Below, one piece after another: positions 1 to 11,974 of a DNA stretch of 64,000 bases. The stretch comes from Saturnia japonica (lineage: Eukaryota; Arthropoda; Insecta; Lepidoptera; Saturniidae), in contig CM065325.1 in NCBI GenBank assembly GCA_033032175.1, positions 7,158,930 to 7,222,929 of the forward strand, read 5' to 3'. The notes under the pieces are model-generated. The model was not told the DNA's origin. It saw only the letters and a list, made by a program, of their open reading frames with translations, and did not search any database. Both the position numbers and the translations under genes were made by a program. The first letter of the stretch is position 1. Each line of letters opens with the position of its first letter.

Positions 1-260
1 AGACAATGGAAATTTTTGATGGATTGAGGTGAACTGTCTGAATTATAAAGACGCGGAATTACTAATTTTCTAAGATATTAATTTAAAATGAATCATCGCC
101 TTTAATGTTCTTAGTTGAACAAAAGTTTAATATTGGTCCGGAGGAAGATATAATATTTGAGATATATTGATACTCAGGAAATAAAGTCAAATTAATTATT
201 TTACTTTATAGAACTCTACCTAACAAAACACTTTTCTCTACTTACATATCAAAGGCGCAG

Positions 261-352
261 GTCTCCATTTGTGTTGAACTATGCAGTTCAAGGTATGATC
301 GTGAAAATTCTTCTGCTGAGTTGACGGAGGAGCTGAAAACCATTCTGGAGGC
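261..352 (+). other. exon-like fragment of an unidentified host gene, interrupted by a hAT insertion
   Basis: A pyrimidine-rich tract ending in cag at 258-260 looks like a splice acceptor. The next 92 bases are open in one frame (VSICVELCSSRYDREN...LTEELKTILE). The hAT element inserts at 353 and the host sequence resumes at 4593. Across the excised junction, one frame runs about 17 more codons to a stop near 4640. A second frame on the right side alone (VVAMFPERDLLFGVKWFI, stop near 4663) also looks protein-like. I do not recognise the protein. It may be a real terminal exon broken by the transposon, or a chance open stretch. Confidence 0.3.
345..352. repeat. left 8-bp target-site duplication of the hAT element
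   Basis: ctggaggc abuts the left TIR. Its partner, ctggagac at 4585-4592, differs at one position. Confidence 0.85.
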
Positions 353-3300
353 CAGTGGCGTAGCTAAGGGGGGCGGCGGGCGCGGCCCGCCCCAGGTGTC
401 ACACGTTTAGGGGTGACACCCGAGCCCGACTATGACCATCAGTTGTAGTTCTTTATACCTATAAAAAATCGTAAATCTTTGGCAGAGAGCCTAACCGCCA
501 CTAATAAAATTATCTAGGTAACTATGATATCGTACCACGAGCATAATAAATTGATATTTAGAAAAAAAGCAATGTGCACACTGTCAATTGATCTGGGATT
601 CCCCCAAAATTTAATACCCCGTTCTTGCATAACCAACGCTAGTCAGGGGATTCCTTCGATATAGTGCTCGTCACTTGTATTGTGGATTGGGCCATTTCTT
701 TTGTTCCCAACCGCATTCATTTCAATATTCTCTTACATGAACGTGTGAACGTCTAGTGCAAAGTGTTTGTTAATTATTAGATATTATAAACAATTTTTTT
801 TGTATAAAAACCGATTTAATATAGTCGATTCTTGAAGAAAATAAACAAGGTAAGTGAAGTATTTTTGTTATTACATGTAATACTTACATTTTTAATTCAT
901 TTAGTAGCTAATAGCAGTATCTTAGATTATTTTGAAAAACGCTTCAATTATTTTATTCTCTTTTAATTACTGTGTGTTTTAAAACTATATTATTGAGCCA
1001 TACTAAATGTAGCGACATCTCTCGCCACAACTGACGCATCAACGCATCGACACAACTACGTAGCGACACATAGCGACATCTATCGAGTCACATAGGACGC
1101 ATCGTACTATCCTACATTGCGCTATAGAAATTAACTCTATCGTTGAGTATATATACAAGAACCCGACTACAACAGTCGGGGCAGCTGCCCGCCAGACATA
1201 GCACCCGTCTGGTCGGAGGATCCTCCCTTTTCTATGGCGGATGAGGAACTTTACTCTCTCTGTTCTTCACCTCCGCTAAAAGTACCTACAGAAGGTATTT
1301 TAGACGGATTGCAGTAATATTTTTTTGTTTAGCCTGGGCAAGTATTACTATCTACTAAAGGTATTTATTTATTAAAATAGGTTTTAAAAATTTTGCTGGT
1401 AAAAAGATTTTATTTATATTTCTACACGTTTTACGATATTACTTTAGGTAATAATGTTTATTTGTAAATAATATACTTATTTATTATTTTCCGATCTAAT
1501 AGCAATGGGATTTGTTTACAAAAACGGAATATATTAAGTTTAGATTTTTGATTGAAAGTAATCATAATCATATCATACAACTTCGCGTACGCTGATTTGG
1601 CTCCGAAATGAGTAGCTCGAGCACTTGTGGCACGGATATCACAATCAACGGTGGAGTATTTAAGTAGTATTTTGCTAATAATACTTAAATACATATTTAT
1701 ACCCAGACGCAGGATTGTTAATTTATATAAAAATATATTTCACAAAGCTAGTTACGTAACGTGTAGGTGTTTATTTACTGTTATAATTAGTTTATAAAAT
1801 CAACGTATCACTTACTAACTAAAAATATTTTTTAGAATGCCCAGAACGAAGTATGCCTCGGGGAATTCATACTTCGAAAAGAGAAAGCGGGTTTCAACAG
1901 AGAAAAGCCAAAAAGGTTAAAATGGATGAAATTCAGAGCATGTCCGGTTCTCTTTTCAAATATGTCACAAAAGCAGATACGGCCAAAGTTCAAGTAAAGT
2001 ACCCGAGTCTCCTGCTGACGAAAGTTATGATTCACATCTTGGAGACTCACATTCAGATAGCAACATCGACAATACAGAATCAATGAAGGCGACCCAGGAC
2101 CTTGACGGAATCAAAATAAATAATGAAAATGACGCCGTTAATGCTACTTTCGGAGATAACATTAGCTTCGAAGAATCAGTTCAACACTTGAGAGATGTTT
2201 CACATTGGAGTTTACCGGTACCTGATAATGTTCGCATTGACATAATAAAAAAGGGCAGTGAACATTTCCAGAACAAAGAAGGACCGTTTCCTACTGTATC
2301 TCGTCATGGTTCAAAGATTAAAGGTGATTCTCGTCATCTTTCACAGGAATGGTTTTATAAACAGATGCCTAGGGGTGAAAAATTCTACGATCATGGATGG
2401 TATTTTCTCCTATATCAAATAACCTGTACTGTTTTTGCTGTCGTTTTTTTGTTGTCATTAACATACAAACAACATTTACACCTGGATTTCAGAAGTGGAG
2501 GAAACTAAATCCTAAAGTATTGGACCATGAAACTTCATGTGAACATTTAGAAAATTTTGAAAAGTGGAAAACTTTGGAAATGAGATTAAAATCTCACACC
2601 ACAATAGATGATGCAACCTTGCAATTAATGAATACGGAAAAACAGAAGTGGAAAAATCTTTTATCTAGATTATTAGCTATAACATTGTTTTTGGCTAAAC
2701 AAAACCTAGCATTTCGTGGATATGATGAAACCCAAGGGTCGTCTAATAAAGGTAATTTCATAGAACTAGTTAAACTGTTGTCAAAGTATGATGCAGTACT
2801 CAAAGAACATATACTATATTTGGAGCAGGAAAAATCACCTAAAGTAACATATTTATCGCAAGAAATACAAAATGAGTTCATAAATGTTTTAGCTAATCAT
2901 GTAAAATGTCAGCTTGTCAACGAAATTAAATCGGCCAAATATTTCGGAATCATGTTTGATAGCACACCTAACGTTTCACATGTCGATCAAATGTCTGAAG
3001 TGATTCGTTATGTAAAAATTAATAATAGAAAAGTAGAAGTCCAAGAAGTATTCTTAGGATTCTTTCCTTTACATGGAAAAAAGCAGCTGATTTAAGCGCT
3101 GAAATACTAAAGAAGCTGAAAACGATGGCTTAGATATTATGATGTGTCGTTCTCAAGGTTATGATAATGCTGCAGTTATGAGTGGTATACACGAAGGAGT
3201 GCAAGCTATTATAAAAGAAAAAAAACAATAATGCAATTTTTATTGGTTGTATAGATCATTCAATTAATTTATGCGGCCAACATTCGTTCGCACAAAATGT

Positions 3301-4584
3301 GACTTGTGTTACATTTTTCGGAGCAGTGGAAACAATATTTAACTTTTTTTCAACTTCCACAAGCCGTTGGGAAGTGCTCCTCAATTACAGCAAAGCATCT
3401 GCTAAAAGACTTTCGACAACGCGCTGGAGTGCTCGTTATGGTGCAGTAAAAGTATTGGCTGAAAATTTTGATGGGATAATATCTTCAATTGAGGAACTAT
3501 GTCACCAAGACGTAAATTTAGAAACTAGAGGTGCTGCACAAAATCTTATGCCTGCTGTGTGCAATTTCTCATTTCTTTGTTTTCTTTTCTTTTGGAATGA
3601 TGTGCTAAGGGAAGTGAACAATGCTCAGATTGCATTACAAAGTAAAGGTTTATCTGTTGATGATATAATCATAAAACTAGAAACACTTCGTCTATTCATT
3701 GGAGAGAAACGGTTGCATCTAGCAGAAGAGGCAATAGATTTTGCTGTACAACGATCGGAAAAATACAACATTTCGATGGAACGACGAATTCGTCGCAAGA
3801 AACGCATGCCCGGTGAGTTAGCGTCGTCCACCGATGCTGGACTTACACTTAGAGCGGAACTTCAAAAGGACATGTTAAAATGTCTTGACAGATTCAATAT
3901 TGAACTCGAAACAAGAGTAAAGTCCATTAAAGACGTAGCTTCATTATTTGAGGTTGTGCAGTCAATGACCTTGCTTTCGGCAAATACTGAACAGTTAAAA
4001 TTTGCTATATCAAAATTTACTAACCTTTACGATGAAGTATCAGAAACAGAACTTCTTTTAGAAATACCAAGATTGAGAAGACATTTAAAAGCGGCTAATA
4101 TTACTGTCTCTAATTGGGTGACACTGGACTTTTTGAAATTTATTGTGGAATGGGATTTTACAGAATCTCTTCCGAATCTAACGGTCGCACTAAAGTTATT
4201 TATAACAATATGTGCATCAGTTGCTTCATGTGAGAGAAGTTTCAGCAAATTAAAATTAATTAAAAATTACTTGCGGTCTACAATGACTGAAACCAGATTA
4301 AACAATCTTTGTATTTTAACGATAGAACATGAAGCAACACAAAATATACATTATGAAGACGTGATTTCGGAGTTCGCTAGTGTCAAAGCTAGAAGGAAGA
4401 AATTTTAATTTTTAACAAAGTAATTTGTTTCACATAATATTCAAATACATATTTGTAATAGGTACTCGTATTTTAATAAAACGTAAATAATTATAACTTT
4501 TTTTATTTTAACAGTTTCGATTGAGTTTTGGGGTGACACCTATAAAATCCGCCCCGGGTGCCACCTATGCTACCTACGCCACTG
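353..4584 (+). mobile_element. hAT-superfamily DNA transposon with TIRs and 8-bp TSD
   Basis: The left end reads CAGTGGCGTAG and the right end reads CTACGCCACTG, giving terminal inverted repeats. A subterminal GC-rich inverted block (ggggtgacacc at both ends) lies just inside. The flanking 8-mers ctggaggc (345-352) and ctggagac (4585-4592) are a target-site duplication with one mismatch, the length diagnostic of hAT. The element carries one frameshifted transposase. The 4.2-kb length and both ends are preserved, so the insertion is only moderately old. The 5' region (about 1000-1330) has a repeated agcgacatct motif but no coding signal. Confidence 0.88.
1853..4408 (+). pseudogene. hAT transposase (TTF zinc finger, DUF4371-like core, hAT C-terminal dimerisation), frameshifted
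   Basis: Four open pieces in different frames make up one transposase of the ZMYM1-like hAT type. A TTF-type zinc finger is readable around 2350-2570 (NLYCFCCRFF, then GFQKWRKLN and HETSCEHL). The DUF4371/RNase H-like core follows (FGIMFDSTPNVSHVDQ near 2941, then QGYDNAAVMSG near 3155, STTRWSARY near 3412). The C-terminal hAT dimerisation domain ends the protein (ASVASCERSFSKLK near 4210). Frame breaks fall near 2000, near 2405 (one T missing from a T run), between 3085 and 3130, and near 3230. An additional intron cannot be excluded, but the breaks lack splice signals, so the copy looks dead. The element's ends remain good, so it could be mobilised only in trans. Confidence 0.85.
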
Positions 4585-4592
4585 CTGGAGAC
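4585..4592. repeat. right 8-bp target-site duplication of the hAT element
   Basis: ctggagac follows the right TIR and matches 345-352 at seven of eight positions. Confidence 0.85.
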
Positions 4593-7500
4593 CAGACGGT
4601 TGTGGCTATGTTTCCAGAGCGTGACCTGTTGTTTGGAGTAAAGTGGTTCATTTAAATAAAGGAAGTGATAAAAACATTAAATTATGGTACCGAACTTACA
4701 TATATTTTTTTATTTAGGTGTATATTTTAGCAATAAAATTTCTTTTTTTAAATTAAATTATTATTTAAATCAACCTTTAATTTTTTCAAATATTGTAAGA
4801 TGCTTTTCATTAAATGTATATATTTATTAACTGATTTTTTATTTCATTACCTTTTTAATATTATATTTCCCTTCTCTAAATCGTCTAATTAATTGTACAC
4901 GCGACAATCTCTTGCTTGGTTACTTATTAGTTGTACAAAGTTAATTAAGAATTATTACTCATCTTTAATAATTATAACGTAAAAGGCTGTACTTATAAGC
5001 TATTATCCGATTAAGAAAACACATTACCTAACATAATTATAGTAGGTAATTAACAAGTTGGGCAATGACTCCCTAAATTGCTTATCAGTTATTTGTTAAA
5101 TTGTTTTTTTACTGACATTGATATTAAGGTAAAATGACTTTTTAGGGTTCCGTTTTCAGAAAAAGAACTTTATTGCTAACTTACGCCACGCCGCGCTGCA
5201 CTGTATTTCCTAAGTAACTGGTTGAAATTTTCACGGTATATGTCTTATAATGGCGTTTAACCTAACAAATGAAAAAAGTAAAATAATAAGGGAGTCCTAG
5301 TACAAAGAGGGTTTTTTTTTCAACATTATTTTTATTATTTTTTGCTCTATTATTAAAAGTAACAAATACAAAAGTTAAATTTGATATGATTACAATATTA
5401 TTGGGACTCATCAATTGGTTGGTTGGTAGGAATTTTTTTTTTATTCTTTAAAAAGTTTTCAAATCGCGGGTGACCGGTAATTTTCTCGAATACCGACCGG
5501 CATGGCGGTAAACGATGTACGCGGTACTTAAAAGTTTTGATACAATAAATGAAATTAGTAGGTATGCCTATTATGAGGTTAGGGTTTTGGAGGAGGGTGC
5601 CTTTCGAGCTTGAACACTCTCTAAACAGCAACAGTAGCAATGTCGTCGGCGGAAGGTAAATGAGCCGTCATTCCGTTTATATCCAGTGTTCTTTTTTTTC
5701 CTAACTTGGCAATTAGTCCTCTTTATTGAAGACCATTACTGCAATCATCGAGTGAATATAAATTGTGAAAATTTCAGTATCCTAACAAGATGGACCCTTA
5801 TTAGAACTTTCTAGGAAGTTTTTGTGGCATCTCAGAATTCATGGTCCATGTCATTATTTAACAACATAAATTTATGAATGAAGAACTACTACATGACAGT
5901 TTGAAATCCCGCCAAAAACTCCGTTTATAGTTTTACATATTGTGCGGTTATTTATCTGTGATAACTACTTCGAACCAGTTTGATATACAGGCCAGTGTAG
6001 AATAACAAATGCAGAAAACCCCATACAGTGTGGGTGTTGTGGTTACCCGCGCCAAGTATAAACTCTAAAGTAAAATAATAAACAGGTAATTAAAATCGAC
6101 CAAGCGAGTGTTGGTCACGCGCTAAAGAAAACTGAATTGAACGAAAGAAAATATTTTTGATGTGAAACATATAATGGTGCTGGTTACACTGGTTGTGGGA
6201 CTTAATGTTGTCATAGATGTGTTTTGGCGTGGCGACGCTTTGGCCCCAACGTTGTCAGTTGTATATCGACTTCGTTTATTTTTTTAAATAGACAAATCGG
6301 ATCATTTTTATGTTTCATGTTAAAACATGGATAGATTCAAAGTAGTTGGTAGGGATTGCGACACCATACACGTAGTAATAAAGTAAACATCTTCAGTGTC
6401 TTTCTTTTAGTTTATCGTGTTACGGGATCACTCGGTGTATACCCAGCAATCAAATGGAGTGGTAGGGGCCACGACCACCATACACATAGTACTAATAAAA
6501 TAAACATCTGAACCATAACTTTCTTTCGGTTTGTGGTGTTTCGGGATCACCTGGTTTATTATCTTTTATAATTTTAGTATTCCCTATGATGTTTGCCAAC
6601 TTATATGTTTGTTTGTACATAACATAAATAATAATATAGTGTGTGAACGGAACACTTGGTGGGCGGGTTCGACTCGCACTTGTCCTACCTTTTGAACGAC
6701 TGTTGTGATTACAATTGTCACAAACAGGTTTAAGACTCCTTGAAGTATATAATAAAAAACATTAGATCAAAATAAAAATAAAAAATCACCTTCAAATTAT
6801 TTAAACAGTTAAAATATTTATTTTAGGAACGCTATAGGTTATAAATGTCAGTAAGAGGTTTTAGCTAATATTTACATACATTTTAAATAAAGAATCATGA
6901 TTCACGTTATTTTGTTCCAAAATTAGAGGTCATTCAAATTGTAAATCGTCACTTCATCAGGCACGATCATTTTGTGGTTTCTATTATTACGAAGGCACGT
7001 CGTTTATACTTGAGGCCATAGTTTATCGACACAGATACCTACTTGCACTTATGAAGAGTGGAAATCAGTAATAATTTATAATGAATTTACAAGTTGACCT
7101 TGGAAATAAATACTAATTGACTGGAATTTGCTCTATGCATAAAATTGGTAATAATCTATTTTGCACAAATATATACATATATATTTAGTAATTTTATTTA
7201 TTTTCATTAACCATAAATAAAATTAGTTACATGCCCACCTGAGCTTAGTTCCTGGCAAATTATTTGAAAACCAACGACATGAATGTGTTTATTTGTTTTA
7301 AATTTTATTTTCACATAGTGAGATTAAGATAGTTTTAAACTCAATTCTTGTGAAAAAATAACGGATACATTTAAAATTATCACATCCTTCATCGGTCTAA
7401 AACAATGGTCACCAAACTTTTTATCTCGTAAACCTCTTACCAATTTTTACTCTACTGGGTAGACCACCTCCTATCTTTTGAATATTGATTTTTTACAGAT

Positions 7501-7682
7501 TCATCAAATTCAAATGTTCAAATTGTTCTTGACTTTGGTAGGTTTTACTAAGTGAAAAACTAAAATAAACATATGTATATTAAAGATTATATAGGTATGA
7601 ATTAAAATAAAACGCCGTTTAGTTAATAAAATAAAACAGAATCTTAATCAATTGAAGTTATATTACATACAAATCAATAACT
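4593..7682. other. intergenic DNA without genes
   Basis: AT-rich sequence, with no supported coding region. Short open frames such as 5398-5640 (-) show no domain and look like chance. A two-copy degenerate tandem repeat at about 6340-6560 is listed separately. The stretch at about 5145-5230 (agggttccgttttcag) resembles a dispersed lepidopteran repeat. Confidence 0.5.
6340..6560 (+). repeat. degenerate two-copy tandem repeat, about 119-bp spacing
   Basis: Two blocks share the order tggtaggg, caccatacac, tagtaataaa/tagtactaat, aaacatct, tttcttt, gtgtt.cgggatcac. The first starts near 6343 and the second near 6462. Divergence is substantial. Confidence 0.6.
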
Positions 7683-8400
7683 TTAATGTGAGGGATGCAC
7701 TTGATCCTTTTGTATTAGGTTTTCTATATTTGGTTGCAATTCAGTAAGATTTAATATGAAATCCCCTCGCTCAGTGATTTCTATAATTACTACATCTGTG
7801 GTGATTTCTAATTTAATTCTTGTTTTTACTAGAAGATTAAAAACTGCACTGAAACCCCTTTCGACGAGGTATGAAGTAGGAAATACTATCAAAAATGTTC
7901 ACGCTTAATTTTCCCATAATGTGGTGGGATATGTGACTGGTATGTCCTTTTGTAGCCAATATTTTTGGTACCCCTTTCTGAACTCTACTTTAAGTTCTAC
8001 ATTAGTGCTATACTGCGAACAGTTCTTCTTGTAATATGATATCCAATTCTTCAGTTTCCGCGGAGGAATTTATAATCAACCTTGGTATCCACATTCAAAC
8101 CTAATTTCAATGTCTTGTCTTGTCTTCAAAGCGCATGTAAATGTTCGAAATAGTTTAAAACATTATCAGCTCTGAAAGGCTGTCCGCAACAAATTTGTAA
8201 ACTGAACAAATTCTCTTCTTACAATGCTTCATTAGTTTAATTCTGAGAAGGAAAGGTAAAATAATAGTTAATCAAATTATCTTTCAATATTGGATCTTCA
8301 TCATTCAAAAACTCTAAAACTATCTCATATATTGGGAAAAACTTCCAATGTGGAGGGCTTTCTAGAGTAATTGCTTAAAATTTTCTTGCATAGAAGGCAC
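7683..8400 (-). pseudogene. degraded hAT transposase remnant, ZBED5/SCAND3-like C-terminus
   Basis: On the minus strand a 69-residue open piece reads FPTSYLVERGFSAVFNLL and ends near RGDFILNLTELQPNIENL. This is the C-terminal hAT dimerisation region of ZBED5/FAM200-type transposases. Upstream in other frames (about 7900-8050) are QEEL-like, KGYQKYWLQKDI-like and YP..LW-like pieces, in the order expected for that family, with stops and shifts between them. Weaker matches (PPHWKFFP) extend to about 8400. No ends or target duplications could be found, so this is an old fragment, unrelated to the hAT element at 353-4584. Confidence 0.7.
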
Positions 8401-8779
8401 ATGGATACTACTGTGAGCATGCCAGTAATATATACGTCTATACTTATATGAATTTTGCAGGATTTTACAAGTTACAAGTGTTCCGACCACAAAGCGGATA
8501 GCTTGCCAAATGAAATTTAGCATTTAAATATCTGGGTGATCTAGATGCGCATTGCGCTCGGTGTCTTAAAAAAAATGCACTTATTTAGGGAAACTTGGAA
8601 CGTAAAACGTAATCGTTGGAGCCGTTTCCAAAATATCAATTACATATATACAAGAATTGTTCACTTAATACTATTAGATTAGATTAGGTATTGTAAATAA
8701 AATATTTCTCTACTATAGAATTTATAATAATTCAACACTTTCATTCAAATTGAATTTCAGCAAAAGGTATAAACAACAA

Positions 8780-9060
8780 TAGGTATAAAAATAATTTTTG
8801 ACCGATTTTGTACACGGGAAGTATAAATCATACCAAGAATAATGAAAGGCTATGAGATAATTTTTATTAAATTAATTTTCCATAACATTTTTATGAATCT
8901 TAAATAATTTCCACAATTTTTAAATTCATTAATTCTTAACCGATTTTGATGAAATTTTGTACACGGGAAACACATGCCATGCCTGGTTATTTATAAGTAG
9001 CTGTGCCCTACGGTTTCACCTGTGTTAATTATATCCGACAAACACCGCGAAGCCAACGCA
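8780..9060. repeat. dispersed repeat fragment (accgattttg / tgtacacgggaa type)
   Basis: The motif accgatttt..tgtacacgggaa occurs at about 8800 and 8940. It appears reversed at about 47610 (cccgtgtacaaaatttcat). This resembles 3' parts of lepidopteran LINE-like repeats. Boundaries are not resolvable by eye. Confidence 0.45.
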
Positions 9061-9228
9061 CCCGTGTAGTCTATCATAATTGTTCTTCTCGCAAGTACAA
9101 ATTATTTTAATTTTTTATTATCTCCTCAACTATGTCTCCAAATAACATGCTATAATGATCAAAAGTAAACTTCATACAATTGTCTTTATGATGAAATAAC
9201 TTTTGTTCGTAAGAATTAATATGCCATG

Positions 9229-9960
9229 CCTAAAAATACATACATACATAATTCACGCCAATTTCCTACGGGGTAGGCAGAGACCACGTCCTTCCACATG
9301 CTACGATCCTGGCATACATCTTTCGCTTCTTCAACATTCATTAATCTTTTCATACATGCTCATCGGTTTAGAGTACTCTCGACCTGACCTTTCTTCAGAA
9401 CATTTCCGATTTGAACGATGAACGTTCGTCTAGGCCTTCCTCTTCCAACGTTTCCTTTCACACTCGCATTATAAATTTGTTTAGTCATTGTTCTTTCATT
9501 CATCCTCTCAACATGCCCAAACCATCTAAACATCCCTTTCTCAATCCGTGTGACTATATCTTCTTTCAAACCACAAAGTTCTCTTATCACACTATTTCTT
9601 ATCCTGTCACTAAATTTCACTCCTAACATACCTCTTAGCGCTCGCATTTCTACTGCATTTATTTTACTTTAATGATTTTTCTCCCACACACAGCTTTCAG
9701 TTTCTTACATGAGTGTTGGATCCATCAATCCTCTATGCACAGCCAAACGAGCTTTTATAGAAATTCTCTGGCTGCTCATAAAGGAGTGCAACGCCCTATT
9801 CACCATATTACCGGAATTTACTCTCCTTCCATAGGAAGAAGTGATAGATCACTCTCGCACTTTCCATCCCTAGTAAACATCGATCCCAAGAATACAAACT
9901 CACTTACTTTCTCCAGTATATTGTCACCAATGCCTAAAAATAATGCTCATAAATTAATTT
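9229..9960 (-). mobile_element. 3' end of a non-LTR retrotransposon (reverse transcriptase C-terminal region), degraded
   Basis: On the minus strand the 95-residue piece at 9360-9647 reads LRGMLGVKFSDRIRNSVIRE, then MFRWFGHVERMNER and GRGRPRRTFIVQIG. These are hallmarks of the C-terminal tail of a LINE reverse transcriptase family abundant in moths. Upstream (9660-9960) more of the same protein is readable with stops (SEFVFLGSMFTRDGKCESD). Downstream the frame continues broken (ACMKRLMNVEEAKDVCQDRS, VSAYP) and ends in a catacatacata microsatellite at 9237-9250, which is the usual 3' tail. It is 5'-truncated and dead. Confidence 0.8.
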
Positions 9961-10440
9961 TTAATCTTCAACAAAAATAAAAACGCAAAATACCCTATTG
10001 TAGCTTATTTATAAGAGATAGGCAATAGCTATCTCGGACTTTTTTTAGATATATCAAAGACGAATATTTTTGTAGTACATTGTATTTACGTATCATTAAT
10101 CAATACGCCAGTACACGCGGATACAGTAGTTCGGAAGGGCTTCGACTTCCGACTTACTTAACAAAAATCAATATTTAAGGGTAGTTAAGAGTTGTGGCTA
10201 AATATTAGATAGCTTATACTATTCCTCGTGAATCTGGCTATCACATACAAATCTAAATGGTGGTTCTAGAGATTACCGTTTTGAAATAAACTTGATGTTT
10301 ATAATATTGGTTTAGTTAAAGTGCAAGTTATATACAGTGCACTCGTGCACTTATACCCACGAATAATAATAAAGTTAATAAAACAAAAACCATTGTAAGT
10401 AAATACCCATAATATTTAAGAGAGTTAAGGCACAGAGAAA

Positions 10441-10650
10441 TTTCTTTGGAGATTTCTCTCTACTTGGGTCAGCCGCACTGGTGGAATATTCCACCCAACA
10501 GAAAACCGCAGCCAAATAACTTTGTATTGTGTTCCTGCAAAGATTAGGATTTCCAAAGTTCCTTGGGTTAGGAATATCAAGGTCGGCAACACGCTATTGA
10601 TACGTGTTATTAGTAGCGTTCATAGGCTACTGTAGCCGCTTTCCATCATG
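10441..10650 (+). repeat. dispersed repeat family B, copy 1
   Basis: Shares ctacttgggtcagccgcactgg, gccaaataac, tttccaaagttccttggg, aaggtcggcaac, cataggctac and gccgctt with four other blocks (18355-18580, 31070-31331, 37290-37451, 42980-43165). All five lie in the same orientation. The family is common in moth genomes and is probably a short non-autonomous element. Confidence 0.7.
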
Positions 10651-10907
10651 TTGTATAGAAAAATAATCTAAAAAGTTCGCAAATTTTTTTTTATTTCTAA
10701 ATTATGGAAATGTGATATCGGTGTTATAAGAAAACTACTTTCGTAGTGGCTGAAAGAGAGGATAAAGATTTGTGTTAGTCACACTATTTTAGATGTTAAG
10801 CTACATTAAAATACGAGTAGGTAAATATATTAGGACTTAGAAATTTGAGGAAAGTAGATTTTTTCTCCGAACCACTTAAGTGAATTGGATGTCAAAATAT
10901 CCAAGGT

Positions 10908-11385
10908 TAGGGTTGCCATCACCTAAATTGTTGACGCCGGACAATAAACTGAAAAACACCTGGACATTTGGGGACAATAGAGTTTTATCCCTGGACTTCT
11001 GAAAAATTATTTAACTTTTTTATTCATTTAAAAACCTGTTCTCGTTTTTTTTGTAATGTTGAAGTTGTAAACATCAGCCCACAATAGAGCAATACAAATT
11101 ATAAACCTAAATAATTAATAACCAAGTTAAACTTTTGAGGTAATCAGGTATAAAAAGTAAATAGCAATCGTCTTTAATGATAACGCATAATCAACAAGTT
11201 ACAAGTTATATAATTAAGTTAGTCAAAAATGTTAATAAAAAATGGTTTAATTTGTTTACTAATCAATTAATTCTATTTTCACTGGTCGCAAAAGTGTCAG
11301 GATGCTTCTCGGACGCTTTTCAAATTAGGACAAATCTAGGGAAATCCGGATGGATGGTGCAACCATACGAAAGAGATGAAAGCAT
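10908..11385. repeat. possible degenerate inverted-end transposon
   Basis: The left end reads ggttgccatcac..ccggacaat. The right end reads ccggatggatggtgcaacc, which in reverse complement begins ggttgcaccat. Internal ggacaat/ggacaaat motifs recur. Ends are imperfect and no target duplication is clear. Confidence 0.3.
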
Positions 11386-11893
11386 ATTCATTTTTTGGAG
11401 TTTAATTACCTAACAGGTTTTTCGTTCACTGTACACATAACTAAATTTAGGTACCTATAATAAAATGACACAAAAAAAACTAAGGAGAATAAAAACCAAT
11501 GGCAATAGTAAAAAAAGTCTGTATGTTTAGATGCAGAATACGCAACTATTTAACCTAAGGGTATTATTAGATCGGGGTTTCGTTGGATAATAACCATATA
11601 AATGATGGTTCTTGTTTGACATACTATGTTGATTAACATACATTATGAACATATCAGTTACGTTCAAAATTAGCTGAAAATGCAGTAAGGCAGGATGGGT
11701 GTATGTCAGCGAGCCTTGGCGGTCAAGGTCGGCAGGTCCCTTCCAGACTTCTTCTACGTAAGTTTGCTCGTTTATTCTCCATTCATAGACTGAGTCTTTG
11801 TAGACGACACACGCGCTGGCAAGAACCTAAGTGTTTTATACACGCTCGACTTTTATTTTTAATAGTTTCTTTCTTAAATATTATATTGTAATT

Positions 11894-11974
11894 ATGACGT
11901 ACCGGACTTATTTGTGCTTGTCTGTGTTGTGTTTCGTGAGTTTTATTCTTGAAGTTACTAATGGATTATCATTG
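11894..11974 (+). CDS. signal-peptide exon 1 of FMO gene 1
   Basis: ATG opens 27 codons: MTYRTY, then a hydrophobic core LCLSVLCFVSFIL, then EVTNGLSL, followed directly by the donor gtaaag. It joins in phase 0 to the exon at 22896 (HASRACIVGGG). FMO gene 2 has the same arrangement: a 72-base signal-peptide exon with a phase-0 junction. No suitable in-frame ATG exists just upstream of 22896. A different first exon within the 10.9-kb intron is possible. Confidence 0.65.

Larger units (their letters stand above)
9961..11893. other. upstream region of FMO gene 1: intergenic DNA with repeats
   Basis: No gene is supported. It contains a member of the dispersed family listed at 10441-10650 and a possible degenerate inverted-end element at about 10908-11385. 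The last 200 bases may include the promoter and 5' UTR of the gene starting at 11894. A gttttatacac box at 11831 is a possible TATA-like site. Confidence 0.4.

Noticed and set aside
1458..2083. Minus-strand open frames at 1458-1694 and 1832-2083
   Set aside because: They lie opposite the hAT transposase or its leader and show no domain.
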